From Aquimarina agarilytica ZC1 (GTDB lineage: Bacteria > Bacteroidota > Bacteroidia > Flavobacteriales > Flavobacteriaceae), in assembly GCF_000255455.1 (NCBI RefSeq), contig NZ_JH621269.1, forward strand, positions 1-58,291: a stretch of 58,291 bases of DNA, given 5' to 3'. Below are positions 19,003 through 28,402 of the stretch, in pieces. Within the stretch, counting starts at the first letter, position 1, and each line of letters opens with the position of its first letter. Both the position numbers and the translations under genes were made by a program. A model generated the notes under the pieces. The model did no database searches and was not told the DNA's origin. It saw only the letters and a program-made list of their open reading frames with translations.

Positions 19003-20187
19003 TTGAAAAAAGACTTCTTCACATATCAAGCTCAAACAACTCCTTTTCCGTTAGCTATGGAAGTTTCTCATGCAAGTGGAAGCTACATATATGACACCAA
19101 AGGAAATGCGCATTTGGATTTTGTGGCAGGGGGTTTGCCGGCATGTAGTCTAGGACACTGTCATCCTAATGTAGTGAAAGCCATAAAAAGTCAAGTAGAT
19201 CAATACTTACATGTTATGGTTTATGGTGAATACATTCAGCAACCTGCTGTGGAGTTAACTAAACTAATTGCCAAACATTTACCAAACCCTTTAAATAAAA
19301 CATACTTAACTAACTCAGGTACCGAAGCCATAGAGGGATCACTCAAGTTAGCTCGAAGAGTCACAGGGCGTAGTGAAATTATAGCTGCTAATAAAGCCTA
19401 CCATGGCAATACCATGGGATCATTAAGTGTTATGGGGTACGAAGAGCGCAAACAAGCTTTTAGACCTTTAATCCCCGATATTCAATTTATTGAATTTAAT
19501 AACGAGTTAGATTTAGAAAAAATAACCCGTAAAACAGCTGGAGTAATATTAGAAACTATTCAAGGTGGTGCTGGATTTATACAGCCTATAAACGACTACC
19601 TTACTAAGGTTAAAAAGCGTTGTGATGACGTTGGTGCCTTATTAATTTTAGATGAAATCCAACCAGGAATTGGTCGTACTGGAAAATTATTTGGTTTTGA
19701 AAATTACAATGTAATTCCTGATATTGTTGTCACTGGTAAAGGACTTGGAGGTGGATTACCTGTAGGAGCATTCACTGCCTCGGAAGAACATATGGATTTA
19801 CTAATGGATAATCCTATGCTTGGACATATAACCACTTTTGGAGGTAACCCCGTAATAGCTGCTTCATGTTTGGCCACACTACAAACAGTCACATCATCGG
19901 ACATAATGCCCAACACACTAATAAAGGAACAATTATTTAGAAGCTTACTCGTACATCCATTAATTAAAGAAGTAAGAGGCATTGGTTTAATGCTAATAGC
20001 ACTACTCCCCTCTCCCGAATTGGCTGTTGAGCTTGTGATGAAATGTAAAGAAAAAGGATTAATTCTTTTCTTTTTATTATTTGAAAAAAGAGCTATTCGT
20101 ATAACACCTCCACTAACTATTAGCACAGATGAAATTAAAAAAGGATGTAATATAATTATTGAAACACTTAATGAATTAACTATGTAA
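19003..20187 (+). CDS. Class III PLP-dependent aminotransferase
   Basis: This 394-residue fold-type I aminotransferase (acetylornithine/4-aminobutyrate type) has the PLP phosphate-binding motif TNSGTEAIEGSLKLAR near 105-120, AYHGNTMGSLS, LILDEIQPGIGRTG with the PLP-ring Asp, and Schiff-base Lys in VVTGKGLGGGLPVGAF. The start is TTG at 19003, giving MKKDFFTYQAQTTPFPLAME; no ATG is available before the conserved core. The amino donor cannot be deduced. No arginine or GABA genes are nearby. Confidence 0.85.
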   Translation: MKKDFFTYQAQTTPFPLAMEVSHASGSYIYDTKGNAHLDFVAGGLPACSLGHCHPNVVKAIKSQVDQYLHVMVYGEYIQQPAVELTKLIAKHLPNPLNKTYLTNSGTEAIEGSLKLARRVTGRSEIIAANKAYHGNTMGSLSVMGYEERKQAFRPLIPDIQFIEFNNELDLEKITRKTAGVILETIQGGAGFIQPINDYLTKVKKRCDDVGALLILDEIQPGIGRTGKLFGFENYNVIPDIVVTGKGLGGGLPVGAFTASEEHMDLLMDNPMLGHITTFGGNPVIAASCLATLQTVTSSDIMPNTLIKEQLFRSLLVHPLIKEVRGIGLMLIALLPSPELAVELVMKCKEKGLILFFLLFEKRAIRITPPLTISTDEIKKGCNIIIETLNELTM

Positions 20188-20497
20188 TGAGTATTAAAGC
20201 AGTTATAAATTAAGAAATTTGTTTTGTATAACTACGACTAAATAAAAGGATATTAGCAATTATTTAAACAGAAATTTCTAAAATAAATAAGCTGCAAATC
20301 ATAAACTCGGTATTAAATTTGTTAATTACTATGTTAACAATACAATTGAACTTTTTTAAAAGGTATCAATATAGATTGTAAATTGATTTAATTAACGTTA
20401 ATAGCGTTTTTTACAGAATGAGTCTACTAAAAAACAGGTTGTTTTACTGGTAAATTCATAGAATTAAAACCTTTTGAGAAGGTAAAAAAACTGTCAT
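20188..20497. other. Intergenic gap, no gene seen
   Basis: About 310 AT-rich bases between the aminotransferase and TPR genes show no ORF of protein-like composition, no tRNA and no strong hairpin. It presumably contains the TPR-gene promoter. Confidence 0.4.
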
Positions 20498-21889
20498 ATG
20501 TATTTAAGCCATCACGACAATAATGATAATGTTGCATTAGATAAGTATGAAGCCATGCTTAAATCTAATAGAGTTATTTTCTTTGATTCTAATGAATTTG
20601 AAAACATCATTCATTTCTATTTGGATAATGGCAAACTAACTAATGCTAAAAAAGCAATAGCATTAGGCCTAACACAACACCCTTCATCAACTAATTTAAA
20701 ACTACTAAATGTAGAAATTATGGTTTTTGAAGATGAGTTAGATAATGCAGAACGCCTGTTAAATCAACTTCAGGCGTTAGAACCCGAAAATGATGAAATT
20801 TTTATACAAAGAGCTTCAATTGTTTCTAAACGAAATAACCATGAAAAGGCTATTGAGTTACTACAAACAGCTTTAAAAATAACTCAAGACAAAGCAGATG
20901 TACATTCATTACTTGGTATGGAATACCTGTTCATGGATGAATTTGAAAATGCAAAAAATCAATTTATAGCATGTCTAAAAATTGATCCCGATGACTACTC
21001 GTCACTTTATAATAGTATCAATTGTTTTAACTTTTTGGAACAACCGGAAGAGGCTATCAATTTTTTAACAACATACTTGGACACCAACCCTTATTGCGAA
21101 ATAGCTTGGCATCAATTAGGAAAGCAATATTGTGATATAAAAGAGTTGAAAAAAGCCTTAGCTGCTTTTGATTTTGCTATTATAAGTGATGATACTTTTG
21201 TTGGTGCTTATATTGAAAAAGGGAAAGTACTTGAAAAGTTAGGTCGCTATAATGATGCTATTGAAAATTATTCCATTACTCTGGAACTTGAAGACCCTAC
21301 GTCATTTGCTCTGTTACATATTGGAAAAAGTTTTGAAAAACTTGGAGACCAAACTAATGCCCTGCATTATTATAAAAAAACAGTGAATGAGGATCCTTTA
21401 CTGGATAAAGGTTGGATTGCAATTACTGATTTTTATAATGCTAAAAAAGACTACCAAAAAGCACTATATTATATTAATAAAGCTATAGAAATAGACTTTG
21501 AAAACATAGATTATTGGAAGCGTTATGCCAAAATAAATCTACGATTAGGCTATTTAGAAGAAGCTGAAAGAGGTTACAGAAAATCTCTTGAATTTGGTGA
21601 TTATGAAATTAATACCTGGATACAACGCACTGATTTATTATTACAATTAGGTGAAATTGATGCTACTATTGTCTGTGTAAATCAAGCCCTAGAACTTTTT
21701 CCCGATAATAATGAATTATTTATTAGACTCGCGGGACTGTATTATAAAAAACAAGATTTAAACAAAGCAAATTTCTACTTAGAAACTGCCTTAAAATCTG
21801 ATGCAGAGTATTTTGTGATTTTTGAAGAATTATTCCCAGAATATTTGAATTCTGCCGATGTTCAACACATTTATACGGGTTGTATTTAA
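20498..21889 (+). CDS. Tetratricopeptide repeat protein
   Basis: This 463-residue protein is made almost wholly of ~34-residue helix-turn-helix TPR units with the W/L-G-Y-A-F-A-P pattern, for example AIELLQTALKITQDKADVHS, AIENYSITLELEDPTS and ALYYINKAIEIDFENIDY. I count about ten repeats. There is no signal peptide, so it is probably a cytoplasmic scaffold. Similar proteins next to a class III aminotransferase occur in other flavobacteria, but the partner is unknown. A secreted hypothetical starts 19 bases downstream. Confidence 0.85.
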   Translation: MYLSHHDNNDNVALDKYEAMLKSNRVIFFDSNEFENIIHFYLDNGKLTNAKKAIALGLTQHPSSTNLKLLNVEIMVFEDELDNAERLLNQLQALEPENDEIFIQRASIVSKRNNHEKAIELLQTALKITQDKADVHSLLGMEYLFMDEFENAKNQFIACLKIDPDDYSSLYNSINCFNFLEQPEEAINFLTTYLDTNPYCEIAWHQLGKQYCDIKELKKALAAFDFAIISDDTFVGAYIEKGKVLEKLGRYNDAIENYSITLELEDPTSFALLHIGKSFEKLGDQTNALHYYKKTVNEDPLLDKGWIAITDFYNAKKDYQKALYYINKAIEIDFENIDYWKRYAKINLRLGYLEEAERGYRKSLEFGDYEINTWIQRTDLLLQLGEIDATIVCVNQALELFPDNNELFIRLAGLYYKKQDLNKANFYLETALKSDAEYFVIFEELFPEYLNSADVQHIYTGCI

Positions 21890-21907
21890 TAATTGATTAT
21901 AGTTTAA

Positions 21908-22558
21908 ATGAAAAAAAATCTATTAGTATTAATATTGATGCTAAACTATTTAGCCTTTGGTCAAAGCCAAGATAGTTTACCAGATTTTATTAAACGTTAT
22001 AGATTAGATAATTCCAGAGCTGATTTAAAAGTATTTATTGGTGAAAAAATAGAATTAAAAAAGGATATAGCTAAGAATGACTTTGCCTTTGATGAAAAAT
22101 ATATTTCAAAATACAAAGTTTTAAAAACGATATACGGTGAAATTAAAGTAGACACTATTGTATTTACTGCTTTTGATCATTATGGTAAACCTGCATTTTC
22201 TAAATTTAAACACGTCATACTTTACCTAAAAAAAATAGATAATAAGTACATACATTGTAAATACCTATATAATCCTGTCTTTAAAACCATAAATGATAGT
22301 TGGGCTGGCCCATATCCGACTCGTGATTATAGAAAAAGAAATAAAATTAGCTCTAAAATAAAACCAGAAATAATAGAATTTAAAGATGAGATAGTTATAG
22401 ATTTTGGAGATTATCCTTTAAAAGAAGCCAGAATTGATTTCCCATCACCGTATTATCAAATAAATGAATCTAAAGCTAAAGTAATTTATGGGAATTATGC
22501 CAATGACTTATTTCTACTTAAAAAAGAAGGAATCCTAAAAACTAGAGGGTATTTTTAA
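21908..22558 (+). CDS. Secreted protein of unknown function
   Basis: This 216-residue protein begins with a signal peptide (MKKNLLVLILMLNYLAFGQS). The mature part is Lys/Tyr/Asp-rich with no cysteine pair or motif I recognise; it contains YNPVFKTINDSWAGPYPTRD and IVIDFGDYPLKEARIDFP, and looks beta-rich. It is 19 bases after the TPR gene and 68 bases before the MOSC gene. No sorting domain is seen, so it is probably periplasmic. Confidence 0.6.
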   Translation: MKKNLLVLILMLNYLAFGQSQDSLPDFIKRYRLDNSRADLKVFIGEKIELKKDIAKNDFAFDEKYISKYKVLKTIYGEIKVDTIVFTAFDHYGKPAFSKFKHVILYLKKIDNKYIHCKYLYNPVFKTINDSWAGPYPTRDYRKRNKISSKIKPEIIEFKDEIVIDFGDYPLKEARIDFPSPYYQINESKAKVIYGNYANDLFLLKKEGILKTRGYF

Positions 22559-22626
22559 AAATAAAGTACTGCTTATATTCAATAGTCCTAAATCACTTGT
22601 AAATCTCATATTAAAAAATAGTTCAT

Positions 22627-23421
22627 TTGAATTCTTTAAAAATAAAAAGCCTATTTATTTATCCCTTAAAATCTTGTGGAGGAACGGATGTTATTCAAAT
22701 ATCCGTTGACAATAATGGATTAAAATATGACCGCAATTTTGCTGTTATCAATAAGAATAATACCATAATTACAGCTCGAGAATATCCCAAGCTTTTAAAA
22801 ATAGAAACATTATTAAAAAAGTCTAAACTAAGTATTCATTTGGAAAATGAAACTTTCCAAATTGATCACAACCTATTTTCCGATCAAATCATAACAGTAC
22901 AGTTATTTAATGAAATAGTTAAGGCTGAAAGTAGTGAGCACTATATTAACAATCAGCTTTCCGAATATTTAGGAGAACAATGCAAACTAGTGAAATTTTC
23001 CACTATTGAAAATAGCATAAAAAATAAAGCTTTTAATGATGTTTCTCCTATACATTTAATTTCAGAAGCTTCATTAAATGATTTAAATAACAAACTAAAA
23101 AATCCATTTACAGCTCACTCTTTTAGACCCAACATAGTCATTTCTGGTGGTGAAGCCTATGAGGAAGAATCATGGAAAACACTAAAAATAGGAACTTGTA
23201 AATTTAAAGTCGTTTCCAAAACTGCGCGTTGTTCAATGATTACTATTGATCCTAAATCATTACAAAAAAATAAAAATCAAGAGCCTTTAAGAACCTTAGC
23301 CACTTATAAAAAAGAAGATAAATCGGTTAATTTTGGTATTTACCTTGAACCCATTAATTTTGGTGATTTTTCAATAGATGATAAAATTGAAATAACCTCC
23401 GAGACAGCTATTTTTAGTTAA
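22627..23421 (+). CDS. MOSC domain-containing protein
   Basis: This 264-residue protein has the MOSC N-terminal beta-barrel (SLFIYPLKSCGG, residues 8-19) and a C-terminal MOSC domain with FRPNIVISGG (about 176-185) and VSKTARCSMITIDP, which includes the conserved Cys linked to molybdenum-cofactor/sulfur handling, then VNFGIYLEPINFG. Family members such as YcbX/mARC reduce N-hydroxylated compounds or carry persulfide sulfur. The best start is TTG at 22627, giving MNSLKIKSLFIYPLKS. It converges with the CCG gene at 23428. Confidence 0.85.
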   Translation: MNSLKIKSLFIYPLKSCGGTDVIQISVDNNGLKYDRNFAVINKNNTIITAREYPKLLKIETLLKKSKLSIHLENETFQIDHNLFSDQIITVQLFNEIVKAESSEHYINNQLSEYLGEQCKLVKFSTIENSIKNKAFNDVSPIHLISEASLNDLNNKLKNPFTAHSFRPNIVISGGEAYEEESWKTLKIGTCKFKVVSKTARCSMITIDPKSLQKNKNQEPLRTLATYKKEDKSVNFGIYLEPINFGDFSIDDKIEITSETAIFS

Positions 23422-23427
23422 AAAGCA

Positions 23428-24219
23428 TTATAAATCTTGAGCATTTGCAATCATTTCAGCAATATCCAAAACTTCAACAATTCCTTCTTTTTCTTTACTT
23501 TTTACACCATCCGTCATCATGGTATTACAAAATGGACAACCGGCAGCAATTATATCTGGTTTAACTTCTAAAGCTTGATTGGTGCGTTCAATATTAATAT
23601 CCTCTTCTCCTTTTTCGGGTTCTTTAAACATTTGGGCCCCACCTGCCCCACAACATAATCCATTACGCTTGCTCTTTTTCATTTCAACCAGCGCAATTTC
23701 TAGCTTTTTAAGTAATTCTCGGGGGGCTTCATAAACATTATTAGCCCTACCCAAATAACAAGGATCGTGAAAAGTTATTCGTTTTCCTTTAAACTTACCT
23801 CCCGCTACCCTTAAACGATCTTCATCTAGTAATGATTTTAAAAATTGAGTATGGTGTACTACCTCATAATTCCCTCCTAAATTAGGGTATTCATTTTTTA
23901 AAGTATTAAAACAATGAGGACAGGCAGTAACTATCTTTTTTACTTGATAGGCATTTAACAGCTCAATATTAGCTAGGGCTTGCATTTGAAATAAAAACTC
24001 ATTTCCAGCTCTTTTAGCCGGATCTCCTGTACAACTTTCTTCGGCACCTAAAACAGCAAAATCAACTCTTGCATTATGAAGTAGCTTCACGAAAGCTTTA
24101 GTAATTTTTTTAGCTCGGTCGTCAAAACTACCCGCACAGCCAACCCAAAATAACACTTCTGGTAATTTACCATCAGCCATATATTGAGCCATTGTAGGCA
24201 CTTTTATTACTTCGCTCAT
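23428..24219 (-). CDS. CCG-domain (Fe-S)-binding protein, full cysteine set
   Basis: This 263-residue protein of the heterodisulfide-reductase-B-like/GlpC-type family has two cysteine-rich CCG domains. Visible motifs are FWVGCAGSFDD, EESCTGD, TACPHCFN, HDPCYLGR, LCCGAGG and AGCPFCNTM. These cysteines bind an iron-sulfur cluster in electron-transfer oxidoreductase subunits. It is a close paralogue of the protein at 26251 but keeps the N-terminal Cys of WVGC and the CPHC pair, which the paralogue has lost. It lies just downstream of the broken lectin gene rather than directly beside the 4Fe-4S partner. Confidence 0.85.
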   Translation of the reverse strand: MSEVIKVPTMAQYMADGKLPEVLFWVGCAGSFDDRAKKITKAFVKLLHNARVDFAVLGAEESCTGDPAKRAGNEFLFQMQALANIELLNAYQVKKIVTACPHCFNTLKNEYPNLGGNYEVVHHTQFLKSLLDEDRLRVAGGKFKGKRITFHDPCYLGRANNVYEAPRELLKKLEIALVEMKKSKRNGLCCGAGGAQMFKEPEKGEEDINIERTNQALEVKPDIIAAGCPFCNTMMTDGVKSKEKEGIVEVLDIAEMIANAQDL

Positions 24220-24231
24220 AAGATTTTTTTT

Positions 24232-24809
24232 TTACAAACAACAAGTATTAGAAGACCATAACGGTTTATTTGAAACACTATAAATCACCATATTACCATC
24301 ATCCTGTAAAACTAATTTAGCTCCTTCATTACCACTTGTATTTGAAGCCCATACTGCTCTATCAAAAATATCATAAATTACAAGGTTACCATCTAACTGC
24401 ATAATGCAATTATAACCTTGGGACTTTTCTGAGAAAAAAGAATTAGTATTACTACTCCACATTCTTGGTTTTCCTGACTTATTATGGTACAAATTTAACT
24501 CTCCGTTTGACTCAAATATTAAAAAAAATCTACCATCATTAGATGCTCTAGTAAATCCACTCGCAGGTGTTTTGTCTATACATCTTGATGGAAATTTAAG
24601 AAATTCTCCAGGTTCAAGACTATTTGATATTACTGATGTAGATAATATTTGCTTTAAATTTCTTTTTTCTGATGAAAAGTTAACTGAGTATCCTCTACTT
24701 TATAATTCAGAACTTTAGTCTTATTTAATACTTCGCTTTCTCCTATCCTTTCTTTCGAACATGATAACAATAAAACTATAGTTAAAAAACTTAAACATAC
24801 ATTTTTCAT
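24232..24809 (-). pseudogene. Frameshifted bulb-type (mannose-binding) lectin lipoprotein
   Basis: From ATG 24809 the first frame encodes a lipoprotein signal with lipobox LLLSC (Cys17) and ~30 more residues, then stops. A second frame continues without its own good start and encodes GYSVNFSSEKRNLKQ onward into a bulb-type lectin domain with QLDGNLVIY and QDDGNMVIY, plus a degenerate third repeat (ESNGELNLY). The A6 run on the coding strand (T6 at 24663-24668) sits in the overlap of the two frames; one extra base there joins them into ~192 residues. So either the gene is broken, the shift is programmed, or the base call is wrong. The lectin fold in plants binds mannose through QxDxNxVxY. Confidence 0.75.
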
Positions 24810-24890
24810 AATTTAATTTTAGATTAGGCTAATATTTTTATATTAATTAACTTTTTTTAACAGAATATAATAATTTCATCTAAATTATTT

Positions 24891-26123
24891 TTATTCAAGT
24901 TCAATCAAATTATCAATATATTTATCATGATAGCCTAATAGGTAAAGTACTCCATCTAAACCAATACTTGATATAGAACTCTGCGCATTATCTTTTACTT
25001 TAGGTTTCGCGTGAAATGCAATTCCTAAACCTGCTAAATTTAACATAGGTAAATCATTGGCGCCATCACCTACTGCAATAGTTTGATCAATAGCAATGCC
25101 TTCTTTTTTCGCAATTTCTTTTAAAAATTCGGCCTTTTTATTTCCATCAACTATCTCTCCTATATAGCCTCCTGTTAAGGCACCATCTTTAATTTCTAAT
25201 TGATTTGCATGTACATAATCAATGCCTAGTTCTTTTTGTAAATAATGTCCAAAATAAGTAAAACCACCAGATAAAATAGCTGTTTTATAACCATAGCTTT
25301 TTAACGTATCTATCAATCTTCGAGCTCCTTTGGTAATTGGTAAATTGACAGCTACATTTTGAAGCACTTCTTCGCTTAAGCCTTTTAACAAAGACATACG
25401 CCTTTTAAAACTTTCATTAAAATCTATTTCACCTTGCATAGCAGATTCTGTAATAGCTTTTACTTGCGCACCTACTCCTGCTAACTCAGCTAATTCATCT
25501 ATTACCTCGGTTTGAATTAGGGTAGAATCCATATCAAAACAAACTAAACGTCTATTTCTTCTGTATATATTATCTTCTTGAAAAGCAATATCTACATCCA
25601 AATCTCGGGAGATTTGCATGAATTTTTCCGTAAACTCTGTTTTATCTTCAATTTTACCTCTTATAGACAATTGTATTGACGATCTAGGATATTCATCTTC
25701 TTTAACTAAAGATAACCTACCTGTCAATCTTTTGATAGAATCTATATTTAATTTTTTTTCTGAAACAACTTTTGTAACCGCAGATATTTGTTCTGCAGAT
25801 AATTTTTCACCTAAAAGGGTAACAATATATCTGTCTTTGCCTTGTAAATCTACCCAATTTTCATAGTCACTAGAACTAATAGGCTTGAATTTAGCGGTTA
25901 TTCCTAATTCATAAGCTCTAAAAAGTAAGTCTTTTAAAACTGCTGCAGATTTTTCCCCAGATTCAATCTCAAATAAAATACCTAAGGATAATGTATCATG
26001 TATATTCGCTTGTCCAATATCTAAAACTTTGGCATTGTATTGCGCCAATACATCTGTTAAAGCAGAGGTTAATCCCGGTTTATCTTGTCCCGAAATATTT
26101 AAAAGGAAAATTTCTTTACTCAT
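24891..26123 (-). CDS. serB: Phosphoserine phosphatase with ACT domains
   Basis: The product performs the last step of serine synthesis, phosphoserine to serine. Two N-terminal ACT-like regions (begins MSKEIFLLNISGQDKPGLT) precede a HAD phosphatase: motif I VCFDMDSTLI (DxDxT), motif II LSGGF, and motif IV AVGDGANDLPML. I start at the ATG 26123, because the seven residues upstream are not conserved-looking and the family begins at MSKE. It sits between two CCG genes with ~100-base gaps either side. At ~410 residues it matches the ACT-containing SerB form. Confidence 0.92.
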   Translation of the reverse strand: MSKEIFLLNISGQDKPGLTSALTDVLAQYNAKVLDIGQANIHDTLSLGILFEIESGEKSAAVLKDLLFRAYELGITAKFKPISSSDYENWVDLQGKDRYIVTLLGEKLSAEQISAVTKVVSEKKLNIDSIKRLTGRLSLVKEDEYPRSSIQLSIRGKIEDKTEFTEKFMQISRDLDVDIAFQEDNIYRRNRRLVCFDMDSTLIQTEVIDELAELAGVGAQVKAITESAMQGEIDFNESFKRRMSLLKGLSEEVLQNVAVNLPITKGARRLIDTLKSYGYKTAILSGGFTYFGHYLQKELGIDYVHANQLEIKDGALTGGYIGEIVDGNKKAEFLKEIAKKEGIAIDQTIAVGDGANDLPMLNLAGLGIAFHAKPKVKDNAQSSISSIGLDGVLYLLGYHDKYIDNLIELE

Positions 26124-26250
26124 AGTTAAAATTTGTACAGTCAACAGGTAACAATGATTATTCTTATTGACTTATAAAAATGCTCTCTTTTTATTAAAAA
26201 GAAAAAGTTACTTACTAAAATTATTATTGAAAATATAAAAAGACTATTTA

Positions 26251-27033
26251 TTAGGAATTCGCAATCAATTCTGCAATATCTAATACTGAAACCTCAGTCT
26301 CTTTTTCTTTATTTTTAATCCCATCGGTTAACATCGTATTGCAATAAGGACATCCGGTAGCAATAATACTAGGACTCGTTTCTAAAGCATCTTCAGTTCT
26401 TAGAATGTTAATATCCATAGCTCCTTTTTCGGGCTCTTTAAACATTTGTGCTCCCCCAGCTCCGCAGCATAATGCGGTTTGCTTATTACGTTTCATTTCT
26501 ACAATAGTAGCTTTGGTATTAGCCAGCACATTTCTAGGAGCATCGTATTCATTATTTGATCTACCTAAATAGCAAGGGTCATGAAACGTAATTCGTTTTC
26601 CTTTGTACGTATTTCCATCGACTTTTAAACGTCCCGATTTTATAAGCTCATCTATAAATTGTGTATGGTGTAATACCTCATATTTACCGCCTAAACTTGG
26701 ATATTCATTTTTTAAACAATTAAAAGAATGTGGATCACAAGTTACTATTCGCTTTACCCCATAAGCATTCATTACTTCAATATTAGTAACTGCCTGCATT
26801 TGAAATAAGAATTCATTCCCAGCACGCTTAGCAATATCACCTGTACAACTTTCTTCTGTTCCAAGAACAGCAAAATCAACATTCGCTTTGTTTAAAATTT
26901 TAACGAATGCTCTAGTTATCTTTTTGGCTCGATCATCAAAACTTCCAGCGGAACCTACCCAAAATAATATTTCGGGTTGTTTCTCTGCTGCAAAACAATC
27001 TGCCATAATTGGCACTTTTAATTCTTCGCTCAT
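26251..27033 (-). CDS. CCG-domain protein with missing N-terminal cysteines
   Basis: This 260-residue paralogue of the 23428 protein retains EESCTGD, HDPCYLGR, LCCGAGG and TGCPYCNTM. Its first motif reads FWVGSAGSFDD (Cys to Ser), and the CPHC pair is replaced by CDPHSFN. The C-terminal cluster-binding motif is intact, so it probably still carries one Fe-S centre, while the N-terminal half may be structural. It starts 24 bases after the 4Fe-4S membrane protein stop, so the two form an electron-transfer pair in one operon. Confidence 0.85.
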   Translation of the reverse strand: MSEELKVPIMADCFAAEKQPEILFWVGSAGSFDDRAKKITRAFVKILNKANVDFAVLGTEESCTGDIAKRAGNEFLFQMQAVTNIEVMNAYGVKRIVTCDPHSFNCLKNEYPSLGGKYEVLHHTQFIDELIKSGRLKVDGNTYKGKRITFHDPCYLGRSNNEYDAPRNVLANTKATIVEMKRNKQTALCCGAGGAQMFKEPEKGAMDINILRTEDALETSPSIIATGCPYCNTMLTDGIKNKEKETEVSVLDIAELIANS

Positions 27034-27057
27034 AATAGTAGATGTTTAGTTAAGAGA

Positions 27058-28389
27058 CTACTCCTTTACCCAATTTAAGCGATCCATTTGGTTGTAAGGC
27101 CATGGAGCGCCATTATTTTCTATATTGGACATCATGTTATTAAGTTCTGTTGGGGCTGCGCTTTCTTCCATTACAAGGTACCTACGCATTTCATTTATAA
27201 TGGATAACGGATCAATGCTAACAGGACACGTTTCCACACATGCATTACAGGTAGTGCAAGCCCATAACTCTTCGGGAGTTATATAGTCACCTAATAATTG
27301 TTTGCCATCATCTTTAAATTCTCCATTATTGGCATCAATATTTTTACCTACTTCTTCCAACCTATCCCTGGTATCCATCATAATTTTACGTGGAGATAGC
27401 TTTTTACCTGTTAAGTTTGCTGGGCACTCACTAGTACAACGACCACACTCGGTACATGTATATGAATTCATTAATTGTACCCAATTTAAATCCATTACAT
27501 CCGATGCACCAAATTTAGCCACTTCTTCAGTTTCTGTTGTTGGATCGGGTGCCGCAAAAGGATCTGCATCTGGATCCATCATTAATTTTACTTCATTAGT
27601 TACCGACTCTAAATTTGTAAACTGTCCATTAGGGGTAAGTTTAGCAAAATAAGTATTGGGAAAAGCTAATAAAATATGTAGATGTTTAGAAAAATATAAA
27701 TAATTTAAAAATATTAAAATACCAGCGATATGTAACCACCAAGCACTGCGTTCAACAATGATTAGTGCGCTTTCGGAAAGGCTATCAATAAGTGGCATAA
27801 TCATCCAACTACTTACAGGGAAAGCTCCAGCCTTAACATAATGAGCCGCATCCAACAATTGAAGCTTATAATCCGCTGCATTCATAGTTAAAAACAACAG
27901 CATCAATACTACTTCAAAATATAAAATATTGTTTCCATCAGATTTTGGCCAACCCGTCATTTCAGCACTAAGGAAACGCTTAATTTTAATAACATTTCTT
28001 CGAATCCAAAATGCTACAATAGCCACTAAAACTAACAAGGCTAAAATTTCAAAACTTCCAATAAGGATGTTATACACTTTTCCTAAAGGAGCGAAAATAC
28101 GATGTGTTCCAAATAAACCATCAATAATAATTTCTAAGACCTCAATATTAATAATTAGAAAACCAACATATACTACAATATGCAAAAGACCTGCTATGGG
28201 TCTTCGAACCATTTTGGTTTGACCCAATGCTATTTTAGCCATATTTTTTAAACGAACATTCTTTTGGTCTGTCCGATCAACATCTAATCCTAAATTTATG
28301 TTTCTGATAAGTTTACGAATATTCATCGTAAAGTAACCAACTCCACCAGCTAAAAGCAACAAAAAAAGTATATTGGGTATGTATTGCAT
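27058..28389 (-). CDS. 4Fe-4S dicluster membrane protein (electron transfer)
   Basis: Starting at ATG 28389 (MQYIPNILFLLLLAGGVGYF) gives ~443 residues; an ATG two codons upstream is equally possible, while the longer frame to 28470 would overlap the MlaD gene. Five or so membrane segments with His residues are followed by two ferredoxin-type motifs, CTECGRCTSECP and CTTCNACVETCP, with the C-terminus cytoplasmic. The layout resembles fused HdrC/heme-b membrane subunits. Together with the adjacent CCG protein it likely passes electrons between a quinone pool and an unknown partner. Confidence 0.85.
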   Translation of the reverse strand: MQYIPNILFLLLLAGGVGYFTMNIRKLIRNINLGLDVDRTDQKNVRLKNMAKIALGQTKMVRRPIAGLLHIVVYVGFLIINIEVLEIIIDGLFGTHRIFAPLGKVYNILIGSFEILALLVLVAIVAFWIRRNVIKIKRFLSAEMTGWPKSDGNNILYFEVVLMLLFLTMNAADYKLQLLDAAHYVKAGAFPVSSWMIMPLIDSLSESALIIVERSAWWLHIAGILIFLNYLYFSKHLHILLAFPNTYFAKLTPNGQFTNLESVTNEVKLMMDPDADPFAAPDPTTETEEVAKFGASDVMDLNWVQLMNSYTCTECGRCTSECPANLTGKKLSPRKIMMDTRDRLEEVGKNIDANNGEFKDDGKQLLGDYITPEELWACTTCNACVETCPVSIDPLSIINEMRRYLVMEESAAPTELNNMMSNIENNGAPWPYNQMDRLNWVKE

Positions 28390-28402
28390 AAACATTAATT
28401 TT

